Numbered from the stretch's first letter, positions 1 through 11,779 are shown. The stretch: 64,000 nucleotides of DNA from Congeria kusceri (GCA_027627225.1 CM051024.1:42238225-42302224); one strand, 5' to 3'. Notes: generated from the sequence alone by a model not told the origin. Program-made: numbers and translations.

Positions 1-49
1 GACCTAAAATGACCCTTATTGATACTACATCATTCTGAAATAATACGTG

Positions 50-125
50 AAATGTTTAGCAGCAATGTGTTTTGGTTTTTAAATCTGCCTCGATGGTGTC
101 CAATATAGTTTCTGAAATTTGTCAG
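50..125 (-). pseudogene. Damaged Thr-rich exon copy
   Basis: The minus frame reads ETILDTIEADLKTKT and then stops. It matches the unit at 3.85 kb (ETIVTDLTTKT). No usable acceptor in phase is seen. Confidence 0.35.
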
Positions 126-346
126 TTTTGTCACCTTTGCGATGGTCTTACTATCCGAAACAAACGCCTTTCTTAAATAGACACCTGGTGGGCATTTCAT
201 AATCATCTCCAGCTAACATTTCAAGGCAATGTAATGCATTTCATTAGCACAGAATAATAAGTTGGCACAAATTAAAAAATAAACGATTTTGATGAAACTT
301 AAAATTAAGAGTCCATGACTTGAACAATTGTCTGCATTACATAAAC

Positions 347-466
347 TGTTAAGCGGTAATGTGGCTTGGTGCGTTGGCCCTGTTGAGATGGTTGAAGCAT
401 CAGAAGATAAGGTATCCGACTCTTTGGTTAACGTATCGGATTCTGCAAATCTTGGCGAAATCGTAT
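347..466 (-). CDS. Ser/Thr-rich stalk exon
   Basis: Phase 1-1 with donor GTTTAT. Reads TISPRFAESDTLTKESDTL, then SSDASTISTGPTHQATLPL. Contains an internal ESDTL repeat and shares TISTG with the 3.5-kb unit and TGP with the 0.94-kb unit. Probable O-glycosylated spacer. The transcript would continue beyond the left edge. Confidence 0.5.
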
Positions 467-934
467 CTGTTTCTTTAATTACGAATAACATGTATAAAAT
501 GTTCACGGTCATAGTATTTAGTCTTCCACTTTTTGTCGTATAATGTATTGTAAAGATATAAACGTAATCGATGTGGCTGGTATAAACAGTAACGCATATT
601 TATGATTCATCGTTGAGATAATACTTGAAACAATTGCATGCGATTGGAATGTTTTTTTTTTAAATCTGTGGCGTTTGTGTAAAAGTTGTATTTAATATTG
701 AAACATCTCAAATATGTCATTTTGCTAAAGTCAAATACAATCTGCATTCGTGACTACACACAAGCGCAACAGACGCAAATTAAGAACTCGTAAAACTGAT
801 GAGACTAATTCCAACAGTTTAGCGCAATTAACTTACTTTTGGAAATACCATTTAAGTTAGTGTTTAGACACTGTGTGTTTTCCTTACCATCTATCACTTT
901 TTCTTATTTGTTCATTCTGATATATTACTTGTAC

Positions 935-1037
935 CCGTTTGGCAGCGATATGGTTTTGGTTTTCGTACCGGTGGTGATGGTTTCTGCATCGGTTATGGTT
1001 GTTTGCGGTCCTGTCGTCATGACGACGGTGTTCTTAT
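935..1037 (-). CDS. Thr-rich stalk exon
   Basis: Phase 1 in. Reads KNTVVMTTGPQTTITDAET, then ITTGTKTKTISLPNG. Mucin-like. The only donor (GTACAA) leaves in phase 2, unlike the phase-1 exit of its sister at 3.5 kb, so the 3' boundary is uncertain. Confidence 0.45.
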
Positions 1038-1439
1038 CTGAAACAATAATCTTTAATATTGAACCCGAAAGTATTTGACCCTGTAGTCAAATCCTAACAC
1101 AGCTAACACAATAAATCCAAGACTATCTATAAACAAAGCATATTCAGAGTGTAAACTCTTAAAATTGATGTGACTTATTTTAAAAGTGCAAAGCAGTTGA
1201 CTAATGTTTCGGAAACGTAATATTTATTATAAAGTATAGTTAGTCACTTGCCTGAAATTAAAGAATTATATTTTTATCCATAAATCCCTTTCGAAAGAGA
1301 AATTCTGTGTTTGTGGTCATAAATAATATAAATTGAACGACCTATATAAATATTTTAAATTGTAAAATATTTTTATATAACATGCATTTATCCATCTTAT
1401 TTATGAGTAGATCCATAAGGCACTAATTTTTACTTGTAT

Positions 1440-2365
1440 TATACTTTACTAATTTTTAAACACATTCAAGGGTTGAAATCTGCCAGTAATGTTCCTATAC
1501 GTCATGGACATGTGTCTAAGCTACTTACACTATTTAGGGGACCAAAAGAAAAGCAATGCGCCAGAAGAACTCACTATAGTCTAATGACCAGTGGCCTCCT
1601 TGGCCAAAAAGGTCTGAATTCATTAACCTGTCTTTATTTACTTCAGATATATGTTACCACAAGACTGTTGTATGGGTTATAAATTGTGCAACCAACCCTA
1701 CCACAAATAGCGAAACTTGAAGTTATTCAAAAAGGCTACTAAAACAGATTTTATATTTACCAGATACTACACCTGACCCTGCAGTTTACATACTGTCAGG
1801 AGTTCTACCATGTAAAGCCCAGATTCATAAGAGAATCCTGTCAACTTTCAATAACATTTGTCTGCAAGAGGATAATGCCTCATAGAAACTCATCGCTGAC
1901 AGGCAACTCACAACCAAGTCCATCAAAAATAAACGCTAGTTTGCTGAACTGAAAAAGATTTTCTGAAAGTATGAATTTGGCGACCCGCATTCTCATTTGA
2001 GGAACCCGCCAGTGCCTCGCCTAGAACTCTGCATAGGATACCAATTCATATGAAGTTAGTCACGGGAACGTATATACTTCAGACTAACAGGGCGGCATTC
2101 AGCCAAAACCAAGTCAATCCTCTTGTAGGGTCTGCAGAACTGCTCCCGAGACAACCCAGTTCTTCATTCTAGAGTTTCGTACTTTGGCACCGACAAGGGA
2201 ACCGATCCTCAAGCAGATTGACAATGAGTTTAGGGGGGTGGCAGGCAACATTGACTGGCATACACTGAGCATGATTGAAAAATTGCAATATATTCTAGAT
2301 GCCACAAACAGATATGGCACTACTATTCTAAGCCTAAGACAACTTTCAACCCATAAACTGAGCAC
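1440..2365 (+). mobile_element. LINE ORF2 C-terminal relic
   Basis: Several frames carry pieces of a non-LTR element's C-terminal region: TTRLLYGL near 1.66 kb, then KLEVIQKGY, and near 2.05 kb LVTGTYILQTNRAAFSQNQV, followed by a degenerate zinc-knuckle region. Many stops and shifts. Family knowledge: the TGTYxLQxNRxxFNQ segment is common in CR1/jockey-like ORF2 tails. Confidence 0.6.
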
Positions 2366-3528
2366 GTAAATAACTTTGTGTATAAATTAAACGATAGAGA
2401 GTGAATTGCTGCCCCGTATGGGAAAATACGTATGATGATAAAACAAAATTTAAATTTTTTGTTTACTGACCCAATATTTTCTGTAGACTTTAAAGTATAT
2501 TTGTGAGTGAAGTTTTAGCCTCTCCCTCTCAATTTTTTCATTTGAAGCATCTGTAATTCTTTGTGACAGCGACATTTTGACCAAACAAGAAACGTAAACA
2601 ACTCAATTAAGTCCAATGAAAATTAAACGGCAAAGGAGCATAGGTCAGACAGCAGTAAGTAATTTATGAGTCAAATATGTACCAGTTATTCCACTCTTTA
2701 ATAATATGTTCATGTAGCCAGTATTGACATTTGCCAACTTATCAAGTTAAAGTTAACACAACATTGCCAAAGAAAACCATTTCAATCGACAGACGGCCAT
2801 TTTGATTTTTTACTGACCTAATATTTTCTGGAGATGCCCCGTATGGCAAATACGGGGCAGTCACGTGATCTCATTTAGCCAATGGAAGTGTTGGAAATTT
2901 GTTGGAGGAATGATTTATCATATTGTGGTGGTGGTATTGTGAAGGCACATATTGTATTTACTGTGAAACATACGGTTCAAACCGGCTCTCCAACGCTGGA
3001 GGGACAGATAATCAACAACAACAACAACTGCGCCGTTAAAAGTGAAAATAAGCAGCAGCTGTCTGCATAAAACAAACTCACACTCTCCTGGGGTGTACTT
3101 ATACTTAGCTCTTTTTAAAACACACGTTTGAGGTAAATTGTATCATTTTTTAATTTCATTGATGAAACCGATGCATGTTTTCAATTAGTCATACCTGAAT
3201 AACCTTACATATAATTAGCAACGTTTATAGTATGTTCATGTTCAAGTTTATATATTACAAAATTATCTAATATAGGCAAGATGCGTATACATAAGGGTTT
3301 CTCTTATGGGCAGTTTAATATCAATTTAACATTGTTAATAGCTTTCATTCATGCGGGACTACTACAATATTATATTATACAATTCGATAAGTCTATTCGC
3401 AAGGTAAACGTTGGGCTGTAATAGTAAATCTGAGTACGGACGTTTTATTTTTTATTATTAAATTGGAGTCTTGTGTACTTATGTATTATATAAAACTTTT
3501 ATTGTAAATGGAGTTGTGTTTACTTTAC

Positions 3529-3585
3529 CTGTGGAGATGGTTGTACCATCGGTAGATGCAATAAAAGTCTCTTTGGTTTTTGTAT
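3529..3585 (-). CDS. Short Thr/Ser-rich stalk exon
   Basis: Phase 1-1, 57 bases. Reads TKTKETFIASTDGTTISTG: a mucin-like, probably O-glycosylated spacer. Acceptor CAACAG, donor GTAAAG. Related units occur at 0.94-1.04 kb and 0.35-0.47 kb, with damaged copies at about 3.85-3.93 and 0.06-0.12 kb. Confidence 0.55.
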
Positions 3586-3810
3586 CTGTTGGTGCAACTT
3601 AATGGGGTCACAAGTGTATCTGTAATGAAAAAAATGTTTTATTTTAATTACAAAACGTACACATGTCAAATTTAATGTTAAATCCTTGAATTGTATCAAC
3701 ACAATTTTAAAGACTTTAGTTTGTTTTTATCTTATACAACAGCATAGTACATCTCGTTATCCACATATACCTTTCACGAATAACCTAGTGTCTTAACAAT
3801 TACAATAACT

Positions 3811-3965
3811 GATAATACATCGTTCAGGTATAGTCCTTAGCAGCGTTATAGTTTTGGTTGTCAAATCTGTAACAATGGTTTCGATACCAGTTTATGACCT
3901 TGGCGGTACTGTGACCGCGGATAAACCATTGACAGCATACATTGCCTGTCATCCATTTCTCAAGA
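3811..3965 (-). pseudogene. Damaged Thr-rich exon and flank, duplicate of 1-200
   Basis: The minus frame reads GIETIVTDLTTKTITLL, like other Thr-rich units, but TAA occurs upstream in frame after the acceptor. The surrounding intron sequence resembles bases 1-200 (shared GATAxTACATC, TTAGCAGC and TTTTGGTT stretches), so exon and flank were copied together. Confidence 0.45.
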
Positions 3966-4145
3966 CCAAACACAATTAACTACGTGAATGACTACAATTT
4001 TATTTTAACAGACAGGAAATAAGCAAAATGTCAATGAGACTGAATTTAACTGTAACTTGTACTATACAATATATACCCTGTACTAAATTAGCACATTATA
4101 TATACGAGGGTAGTAGGTGCTACGTATTCCTATGCCGTGACATAC

Positions 4146-4303
4146 CCGTGATGGTAATGGCCACGTCTTCGCTGTGGCCACAGTCGTCGTCCGTTCGGTA
4201 CTGGCATTCATTGATATGAGATGCGGAATAATTAAATAATAAGTCATTAATTAAGATCGGTCCAGTCCCGTGGTTAACAGATGCGTAGAATCTCTTTGCG
4301 CAG
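4146..4303 (-). CDS. SRCR C-terminal half-exon, lower gene, cysteine-poor
   Basis: Phase 2 in, phase 1 out, open. Reads CAKRFYASVNHGTGPILIND, then ASHINECQYRTDDDC and EDVAITITG. Two usual cysteines are gone (LLFNYS instead of C-x-G; ITIT instead of V-x-C). No 5' half is found between it and the sushi exon, whose phase-1 exit does not join its phase-2 entry, so at least one exon is missing or lost. Confidence 0.6.
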
Positions 4304-4607
4304 CTAGAGGGTGGAAACGCAATTTAACTATTAAGATATATTCTCTAGTATTGAGATGCTCATACATGTTTTATTGACAAATAGAGAATTAATAGGGCGT
4401 GTCTTGTTTAGATATAACATCATATAAAAGATTATCGATTTTACATATACAATTAGCAAAATCTAGTATAGATGCATACGCGTATCCCATCATACGACAT
4501 ATAACATTGGCTCAAGCAAAACTATATTTGTGATGTATATGTTTTATTATGATTTAACTACACTTTAACTTCTAAGTATTTTACTGCAAAGAGACTACGG
4601 TTCGTAC

Positions 4608-4772
4608 CGTATATCCGGCACCACCATTTAATGTCCCATTCATTGTCACCGCATGTCATCTGCAGGTAGCCAACGTATTCTTCACCTTGATATTGACAGT
4701 TAGCGTAAAGGCTCGTTCGGTAAAATCTCCAATAACTATTGCTACAGTGCGGTATGTCTGGTTTTCCGCATT
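4608..4772 (-). CDS. Sushi-like exon, lower gene
   Basis: Phase 1-1, 54 full codons. Reads CGKPDIPHCSNSYWRFYRTS, then LYANCQYQGEEYVG and MTCGDNEWDIKWWC. Has the C-G-x-P opening, three further sushi cysteines and a Trp, plus an extra Cys after PH. Donor GTACGA. Confidence 0.65.
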
Positions 4773-4970
4773 CTAAGGAACATGCGTTGTAATATTATGA
4801 TGTGTTCATATTTTTACACACTTTTACAAAACACTGGATTTTTATTAGACGTTAACAAACTAATATTATTACTGACGCATTTGCCATTTTTGACTAAGCC
4901 AAAACCTTGAAGAAATAAAGTTATCGATGAAATTAAAAACCGTCCTATGTCAACGAAAGGACAATCTTAC

Positions 4971-5134
4971 CGCTGCAAAGCAATGACACAACCCGACTGT
5001 GGTTTCACTGTCCATATTTCACGTTCTTGCATTGTTCTAGTGCCGTGTCACCAAACGCACAGTGGAATTGATCAATATGAATGGGACCAGATCCTTCACC
5101 AAACACGGCTGCAGGGAAAAAATACAAGGCCGCT
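4971..5134 (-). pseudogene. SRCR C-terminal half-exon, TGA at a conserved Cys position
   Basis: Phase 2 in, phase 1 out. Reads ALYFFPAAVFGEGSGPIHID, then FHCAFGDTALEQCKNVKYGQ, then TGA at 5005-5007, then NHSRVVSLLCSG. The stop stands where SRCR domains have their next Cys, so TGC or TGT to TGA is the simple reading. Donor GTAAGA. Confidence 0.7.
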
Positions 5135-5938
5135 CTAAAACTAGATACAATATGTCGCGTCTATATAATGTTTAATCCACATGATACGGCCAGATAATTT
5201 ATTTTCAACTAATTATTTTTAATTGGAAAAGAGTATACAGCAGTTAGGGAGAACAAAATAATGTCTATAATAAAGGTTTACAAGAATTAGTACAAAGGAT
5301 AATATATGCTTTATATATATATATATCACACGTGTTGAATCAAAATTAGAATAAACACATGTATTTATACACCATAATTGAGTTATGTGACAATATATAA
5401 TACCTATGTTTCTAAAAGTTAGTTAGTTTGGTATGTATACAAACACGATGAAGATAATAATCGCACTTTTTGAAATTATTATTTAATTTAAATAATTAAA
5501 AACCTATTAAAGAAATCAGCAGTAAATAATTGAAATGCGTTTTAGAAGTACACCAATATGAATCGCCATGTGTTTAATGGATATATAATATTGACGATGA
5601 GGTTATTGTTAAACACATATTCAGATACTGGTATATTAAAACTGTTACTAGTATATATCAATAATAACATTACTTGCCGCATCGGAAACAGGACTACACG
5701 GTGGAGATAAATACAGTAATCTGACGAAAAATACACATGAGTTGTATATATCAAGAGATAATAAAGATAATGGTATTAAAAAAGAATGAGAAACATTCAA
5801 TATATAGCATGGCTTTATCAATGAAACGATTAAGTACAAGTTTATACCTTTTCTTTTGAGGTGTATTTTTACAGCATTTGATACTTACATGTAGGATGAC
5901 AGGTTAATTTTTTAAAATAAGCCGTCTTTTTAAATTAC

Positions 5939-6020
5939 CTTCAATTAACCGATTTACAAATGACTTCTGCGCTTTCAAAGCCAAAATAACTATCACAAAC
6001 AGTCCCGTATATTACACAAG
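5939..6020 (-). pseudogene. SRCR N-terminal half-exon, 3' fragment with TGA
   Basis: Reads YGTVCDSYFGFESAEVICKS, then VN and TGA (5941-5943) just before a phase-2 GTAATT donor. The upstream V-R-L-V-G-G part is not recognisable. It is a candidate for the first half of the SRCR whose second half is at 5.0 kb. The upper boundary is approximate. Confidence 0.5.
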
Positions 6021-7735
6021 ACCAGGCAGTAACCTGTTTTTCTATTTATCATACCACATGTTTCGTTAAATATCACCAAACGAGCCGATTTTTATATGTT
6101 TAAAAACTAAGGGCGGCGCTGATTTTGCTGAGCCGACTTTTACACATTTACGTACATATAGTTATGGATTTATTAAATTTGACTGCATAATACCTTATGA
6201 TTAATATTTCGTAATGATAACTGTTTTCAGTAAGAATACATAGCTTTCATTCATGCTCATTCACAAAATACTGAAAATGCGAACTGAAATGGATTGCAAC
6301 GATCAATTTCTTCGCAGAACACATAACGCCGAATTGTTTGGAGACGCCATTTTGGAGTTGTGTATTGAAATTGACATGTCCAAGATCGTGTCAATATTGA
6401 CAGTATTTGACTGTAGTGTGTTCGATTGTTGGTAATAATGTTTTTGGTTAAACATAAACTGATGCTTTGTAGTGACTTTCAGTGCATTCATTATGAATGT
6501 ATTGAAATAAATTTGTATGGATTATTTATTGTGTTCCATAGATGACGTCATCTCACTACCAAAGTGCGGGTTTAGGTGAATATTAAAAAAATAACGTTTT
6601 TGTGATTTATGGCGATTAAAAGTAATAAACTATATACGTTCTTGGAATCAAATTGTTTGTTTTGTTGAATCTGATTCATTTTTACTGAAACTGATGACCT
6701 AAAACTTGATTTCGAATAATATGACGTACCTCCAAACATTGACTGATATAAACGCTAGTGATCTGATATAAAGAATATATATCACGCACCTTTGTATCAG
6801 GCCGATATCATAGTGGTATGATAAATATATTTTATACGTAATAACTAAATGTTGATTGCTAAAATGTATAACTTATTAAAAAAATGTGTTCATTATTTAT
6901 ATTGCGTATTCATAACATATTAATAGCGAAATATATCAATAAACGGTGACCAAATTGTGTGAAATGTTAACCTACTGGCGATGCATATGGTTCTCGGATA
7001 TTACCACTGGCCGTCCTTGCAATAGAATTTTGTGACGTTTTAATAAAATCCGGTGTCACATATCAGTGTCGCTATCGTGCCATTGCTTCTGGATTGGAAT
7101 CGTTTAAGCTGATAGAGCAAGACATATATTATGTATCTACTATAACTGACAAATTGTACTACGATATACCGCTGCAACTATATATGATTCGTTTACTATA
7201 TTGATGAAGTAAATACATAACATAAAATTGTGAAAATGTTATATAAATGAGAGCGTGAATGTAAATACAAAATAACAACAAATAACGGTAATATCAACCA
7301 GTGCAGTGAAAGAAGCTGATTTAGCTTTTCAAAATTTGATGTTTTTACTATAATAATACGAGCAATGTGTTATTTATTTCATTTTATCTGACAAAAATTC
7401 GAAACAGGTTTGCATTATGACATTTCTAATAGAAATGGTCATTTGTGGCGACCAATGAAAAAGTATATCGAAACGACCTGGTTAAATAAAACGCGATATT
7501 GTGTCATTTCATTAAACACATTTATAACCAATCGGTATGGTATTATTGTTTTAATATATAACAACAACAAAAATAATTCTGAGCATAAAATTTGAATTTC
7601 AATGTAACGATTGTTCTTACTTGTATAATTATAATGCTTCTTTGAGCATTAACTTAGTTTAAAGTATTCACAAACATGCTAACCCTTCAAATCCAAGAAT
7701 TGTACATATATTACAAACAAACACAGTTTGTTAAC

Positions 7736-7914
7736 CTGAGCAGATCAATGATATCGCTTTCCACGTATAACAGCCCCGTGAGTTAGGATCATAACTGCAT
7801 TCGTTTACATGATTCGCCATAGGTGGACAACCGAGTATTCTAAGATGCATGGGTTCTATAGCACGTCAATACATTGCACAACAGGTATAGTTTAGGTACA
7901 TACAATTCACAAGA
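7736..7914 (-). pseudogene. SRCR C-terminal half-exon with in-frame TGA
   Basis: Phase 2 in, phase 1 out. Reads LVNCMYLNYTCCAMY then TGA at 7866-7868, then RAIEPMHLRILGC, PPMANHVNECSYDPNSRGC and ISLICSG. The domain's second half is otherwise well preserved, so the stop is a single lesion. Donor GTTAAC. Confidence 0.7.
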
Positions 7915-8235
7915 CTATACACATTGCAAGAGGTCGTCTTTGAATTATGTATTTGAACACTGTCTTTCATAGTTTAGTAAATAAAAAAATGTTAAAATAT
8001 ATTAAATAATTATAATGTATGCAATACACAACTTGGTGGAAATATATGTTTCAATGTCGTACAAATATTCCTTGAACACCAACTACCAAACTGATTAAAT
8101 GAAAGTACCCATAACCTTAAACAAGTGTCCGTGTTATTACCGGTTTACCAATAAAAAGTGTTTTTGTCACCCATTAAGTCTACGTCGAAATCTTTAATAA
8201 AAACACAAAAGCAAATCGAAAGGAAAACAACACAC

Positions 8236-8392
8236 GTTAAATTCGTCATTCGGCACAGCAATTCACCATAGGATAGCTCGAAGTCGTCGTCACAAACCGA
8301 GCCCCAGACGCCGTTTGCCCTCAGTTCCGCTCGTCCGTCAAACCTGTCCGTCAAACCTGCTCGTACCGTTATCCAGACGGACATCCGTGATA
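8236..8392 (-). pseudogene. SRCR N-terminal half-exon broken by a 13-bp tandem duplication
   Basis: Reads ITDVRLDNGTSRFDG then, after the duplicated 13 bases (8333-8345 and 8346-8358), the frame for RAELRANGVWGSVCDDDF and LLCRMTNL. The duplication shifts the frame and yields TGA soon after. The exon is 157 bases; without 13 it would be 144, which fits its phases (2 in, 2 out). Donor GTGTGT. Confidence 0.75.
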
Positions 8393-8533
8393 CTGAGGCT
8401 AGATACTGAAATAATATCCAGACATATTGCACTATTTCAAACGTCATCGTTTCTGTATGCTTTATCATATAATTATATATATGAAATATTTATAGCCATG
8501 TACTATGTTTCCATATCTCTCAATCGGTAAAAT

Positions 8534-8847
8534 CCACAGGCGCTTGGTTGTTAAACAAATAAAAAATAATCATATTCTCTATATTTTAAATATACACAAG
8601 GTAGCTCACTCGCCATTTTCTATCGTAACGGAAGTAAATTGACTGGTTATAATGTTAAGAAGTACCCGGCTCTAAATGCATGGGCTACGTAGATTTCGGG
8701 AACCAAACATGTAATTGTATACATTGAAACCAGCCAATCACTGCCAATCGACTTCCGTTACGACAGAAAATGGCGAGTGAGCTACCTTGTGTATTCATAC
8801 ATATAGGACAATGAGTGTTTATTTTTTGAACAGCCAAGCGCCTATGG
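8534..8847. mobile_element. Foldback (MITE-like) element, nested palindrome
   Basis: Inner arms CACAAGGTAGCTCACTCGCC (from 8595) and its reverse complement ending at 8791 are flanked by TA on both sides, which fits a Tc1/mariner-type target. Outside these, CCACAGGCGCTTGGTTGTT (8534) and AACAGCCAAGCGCCTATGG (to 8847) form a second inverted pair. Either one long hairpin or one element inside another. No coding sequence. Confidence 0.75.
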
Positions 8848-9294
8848 TAGAATCGGCTACCTGCGATTTTATGGATACATTGCCATGATTAAATCAGTAT
8901 CGCATTAGCACATCACTTTAAATTAAGCATGTATTATATACAGATACAAGGTAGAATATGTCAAAACGGATTCTTCAATATTAGGCATGTATTTAATATA
9001 TGTAACCTGTAATTACGTGGTGTTAAATGTGTGCATTTGTTTTCCATACGCTAGTAGATTTACACAATGTCATATGTGTAGCTAAACATGCCGCTTCAAA
9101 TATCAATTCTTACTGTCAGTTAACCATTTTGAATACACCCCTTTCAAAAAGAAGTGTTTAAAAACTTCACAGGATTTGAGTCACAATATAATGTAAAAAC
9201 TACATATGTGCATGTTCAGATATTTTAACACACAAATGCGTAACACAGTTTTCATATTTAACGTCATAACACGCTTATGTGCACGCCCGCTTAC

Positions 9295-9455
9295 CGCTAC
9301 ACTTGATGCCGACATCGTCCGAATGTGTACAGTTGTGTGTGGTATGGAAACGACATTTACTCACGTCTTCTTCAAACCCAATGCATTGCAGAGCAGACAT
9401 GTGTACAATACCAGAGCCTCTACCGTAAGAAGCATCTGTAACGTACGAGTAATAG
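9295..9455 (-). CDS. SRCR C-terminal half-exon, lower gene
   Basis: Phase 2 in, phase 1 out, intact. Reads YYSYVTDASYGRGSGIVHMS, then LQCIGFEEDVSKC and CTHSDDVGIKCS. Donor GTAAGC. It joins in phase with the 9.7-kb half-exon. Confidence 0.75.
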
Positions 9456-9680
9456 CTGAAATATTACACAATATTTATATTACGTCTGAGCAGTCGAAAA
9501 TAACCTTTTAATTTAGTTTTGATATAAACATAAAGATATAGTTATATTGTAAAACCTCATATAAAAGTTAGTTATGTAACCAATTTAAGTGACATATTAG
9601 TTCATATGTTCCTGTAACTAAATGCGTAAATTTCTAAGTTCCACTGGTATCAAAAATACTAAATAAGTAAATAAATATAC

Positions 9681-9827
9681 CTAGCATTAAGCATTCTGCA
9701 AAGCACCGTCGCTTCGTTTATTCCAAAATGCTGATCGCAGATGGTTCCCCATGTATTACGTATTTTTACCGGTACCGCGGAATAAAAACAAATATGAAAC
9801 GCATTTCTTGGATAACCACTGGCAGGC
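9681..9827 (-). pseudogene. SRCR N-terminal half-exon, damaged at its 5' part
   Basis: The 3' part reads AVPVKIRNTWGTICDQHFG, then ATVLCRMLNA and leaves in phase 2 (GTATAT). From the only good acceptor (top at 9827) the frame runs LPVVIQEMRF and hits TAA before reaching that part, so a frameshift has broken the V-R-L-V-G-G start of the domain. Confidence 0.5.
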
Positions 9828-10410
9828 CTGTCTCACAAAGCACACACATAATTAGAAACTAGTATATATTACCTAAATATGTTTTTAAGTTATTCTTCTT
9901 TTATATTGTCGATGTGTTTGATAAAATATACATTTAATTGAGGTGCGAGGCATTTACGAATTGAAACCCGGTCCGATTAACTTTTTTTCTGCGCAAAAGA
10001 GATGCGCACAAATGATTTTCTGACATGTATTTCTGACAACTATCGGGCGTTGTATTCGTAACAAATGCAAACGTCTATTCATATAATATTTATTATGCAC
10101 GTACAAGTACGACATTCATATAATACAAAACCACGTTAAAGTTGGCAAACGTATTAAAAGGACTTTGTCAAAGGAAAGGGCCTCAAGGCGGCAATTTCTT
10201 TAAAAAATCTTTATATACAATCTAATATACAGTATTAATAATGCCATATAATAACGGTTAAAATAAGGACTATATAATGGGAAAATAGATTTTGCATTCT
10301 GAGAAAGACAAATGTATGGGTCGTGTTTGTTAGGCTGTTTAATGTTTACATTTTGACGTCAGAATTGTGAGTATTTGGTAAAACCATAGTTTACAAACGT
10401 TTCCTTACAA

Positions 10411-10500
10411 AGCAGAATAGCGCAGTTGGTAAAAGCGCTATCTACTGTTATTTCTTCGTATGGCTCCTAAGTCGTGAGTTCGATACCCGGTTGGGGTTTT
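10411..10500 (+). mobile_element. tRNA-derived SINE or tRNA pseudogene
   Basis: Shows an A-box-like TAGCGCAGTTGG and, about 55 bases later, a B-box-like GAGTTCGATACCC: the two internal pol III promoter boxes. The arms do not fold into a good cloverleaf, so a SINE head or tRNA relic is more likely than a working tRNA. It lies in an intron of the lower gene. Confidence 0.6.
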
Positions 10501-11102
10501 AATGTTTTTCATTATTTGTTTCTGATTTGTATTTATCAAATATCTCATTATGTATTATGTTATTTATTCTTAGTTGAATTAACATGTCTTAGTATAGCGT
10601 ATTTCTATCATTTAATATCATTTATAGTGCATCAGGAAATCAATATTTCGTTGACATAGCCCCTTTAAAACCGTTATTTCTTCGATGCTTTGCTTTGTAC
10701 CAGTTATAACTGTTGTTATTCGGTTAAAGGAATGATATGTGTCAATAATTCCACAGGTCTATCGATCTCGTGCAACTGTTCCAAAATCATCCTTTCCGAC
10801 AACAGTGTTAAATGTTACCAAACTGCTATGAAATGAATTAGCATGTAGTTATTACTTATCATGCTTATTTATTCTATTTATACATGCGCATAAATTTGGC
10901 ACAGTTGATCGAATCTACGCTGGAACATATCAAGTATTGCAGACATAATAATATTTATATTTTATTACGTATTACTTATTTTATTACGTATTACTATATG
11001 TATAATGGTTGTTTGTTTGTTTGTTTGTACATATTGTACATATTCCCTTCTTTACCTAAAATAGGCTACACACGTCGCTTTTCCAATATTTGTTTTTCTT
11101 AC

Positions 11103-11249
11103 ATTCTCCCATCTGTATCCAAGTTCCATTGTTCCTACATATGTATTCTACTAATGATGCATTATCCGAGTGGCAGCGAACAGACAATGTTTTGATTGTG
11201 TCATTGTACGATTGAATTTCCCCATTAGAAACGTTTACCTTTCCGCTCT
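11103..11249 (-). CDS. Sushi exon, lower gene, first Cys lost
   Basis: Phase 1-1. Reads SGKVNVSNGEIQSYNDTIK, then LSVRCHSDNASLVEYIC and NNGTWIQMGEC. The opening C-G of sushi domains is S-G here (TGC to AGC), leaving an unpaired Cys. The phase-1 donor GTAAGA splits the last Cys codon. Confidence 0.65.
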
Positions 11250-11779
11250 CTGATAACAATACAAGTTAATCCAATTAATTGAGAATTGTAATCTTACATT
11301 AGTTTATAGTGCAGAATATATTACTCTCGCGTGTTCATTGCAATTAAATACATGAAATTAATTAATGCATTCATAAAATATGTCTATCATGGCATATGTT
11401 ATTAATTTCTACTTGGCAAATGAATTTCCAATACTGGATCAATGAATTAGTAAAGGCGTAAATAATATGTTAGTTTCAGGTTACCCGACCTAAAATTGCC
11501 CTGATCCTAGACAATTTTATTGTGTTTGTCAGATATTTGTTTTGTTTTATTTACCTTTCTTCAAAAACATGTTTTTTGGAAAAATAAGTGTTTTGTTTCG
11601 ATAGCATCCACTTCAAAACAATCTTTAATGATAGTGCAGATATGTTTTGAATATTCATTTAATTTTAGAATCTTATAGTTGACCATTTACCAATTAAAAA
11701 TATGATAAAAAAATAAATCCCTACCTACTTACTCTAATTTTTTTGGGGCATGTAACTTGAAACAAACATTGTTTTCGCC

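Noticed and set aside
5005..5007. Selenocysteine at the SRCR TGA
   Set aside because: SRCR proteins are not known selenoproteins, other exons in the same series have ordinary stops, and no SECIS element is visible in the window.
10411..10500. Functional tRNA gene
   Set aside because: A and B boxes are present but acceptor and anticodon stems do not pair well; a SINE head or relic fits better.
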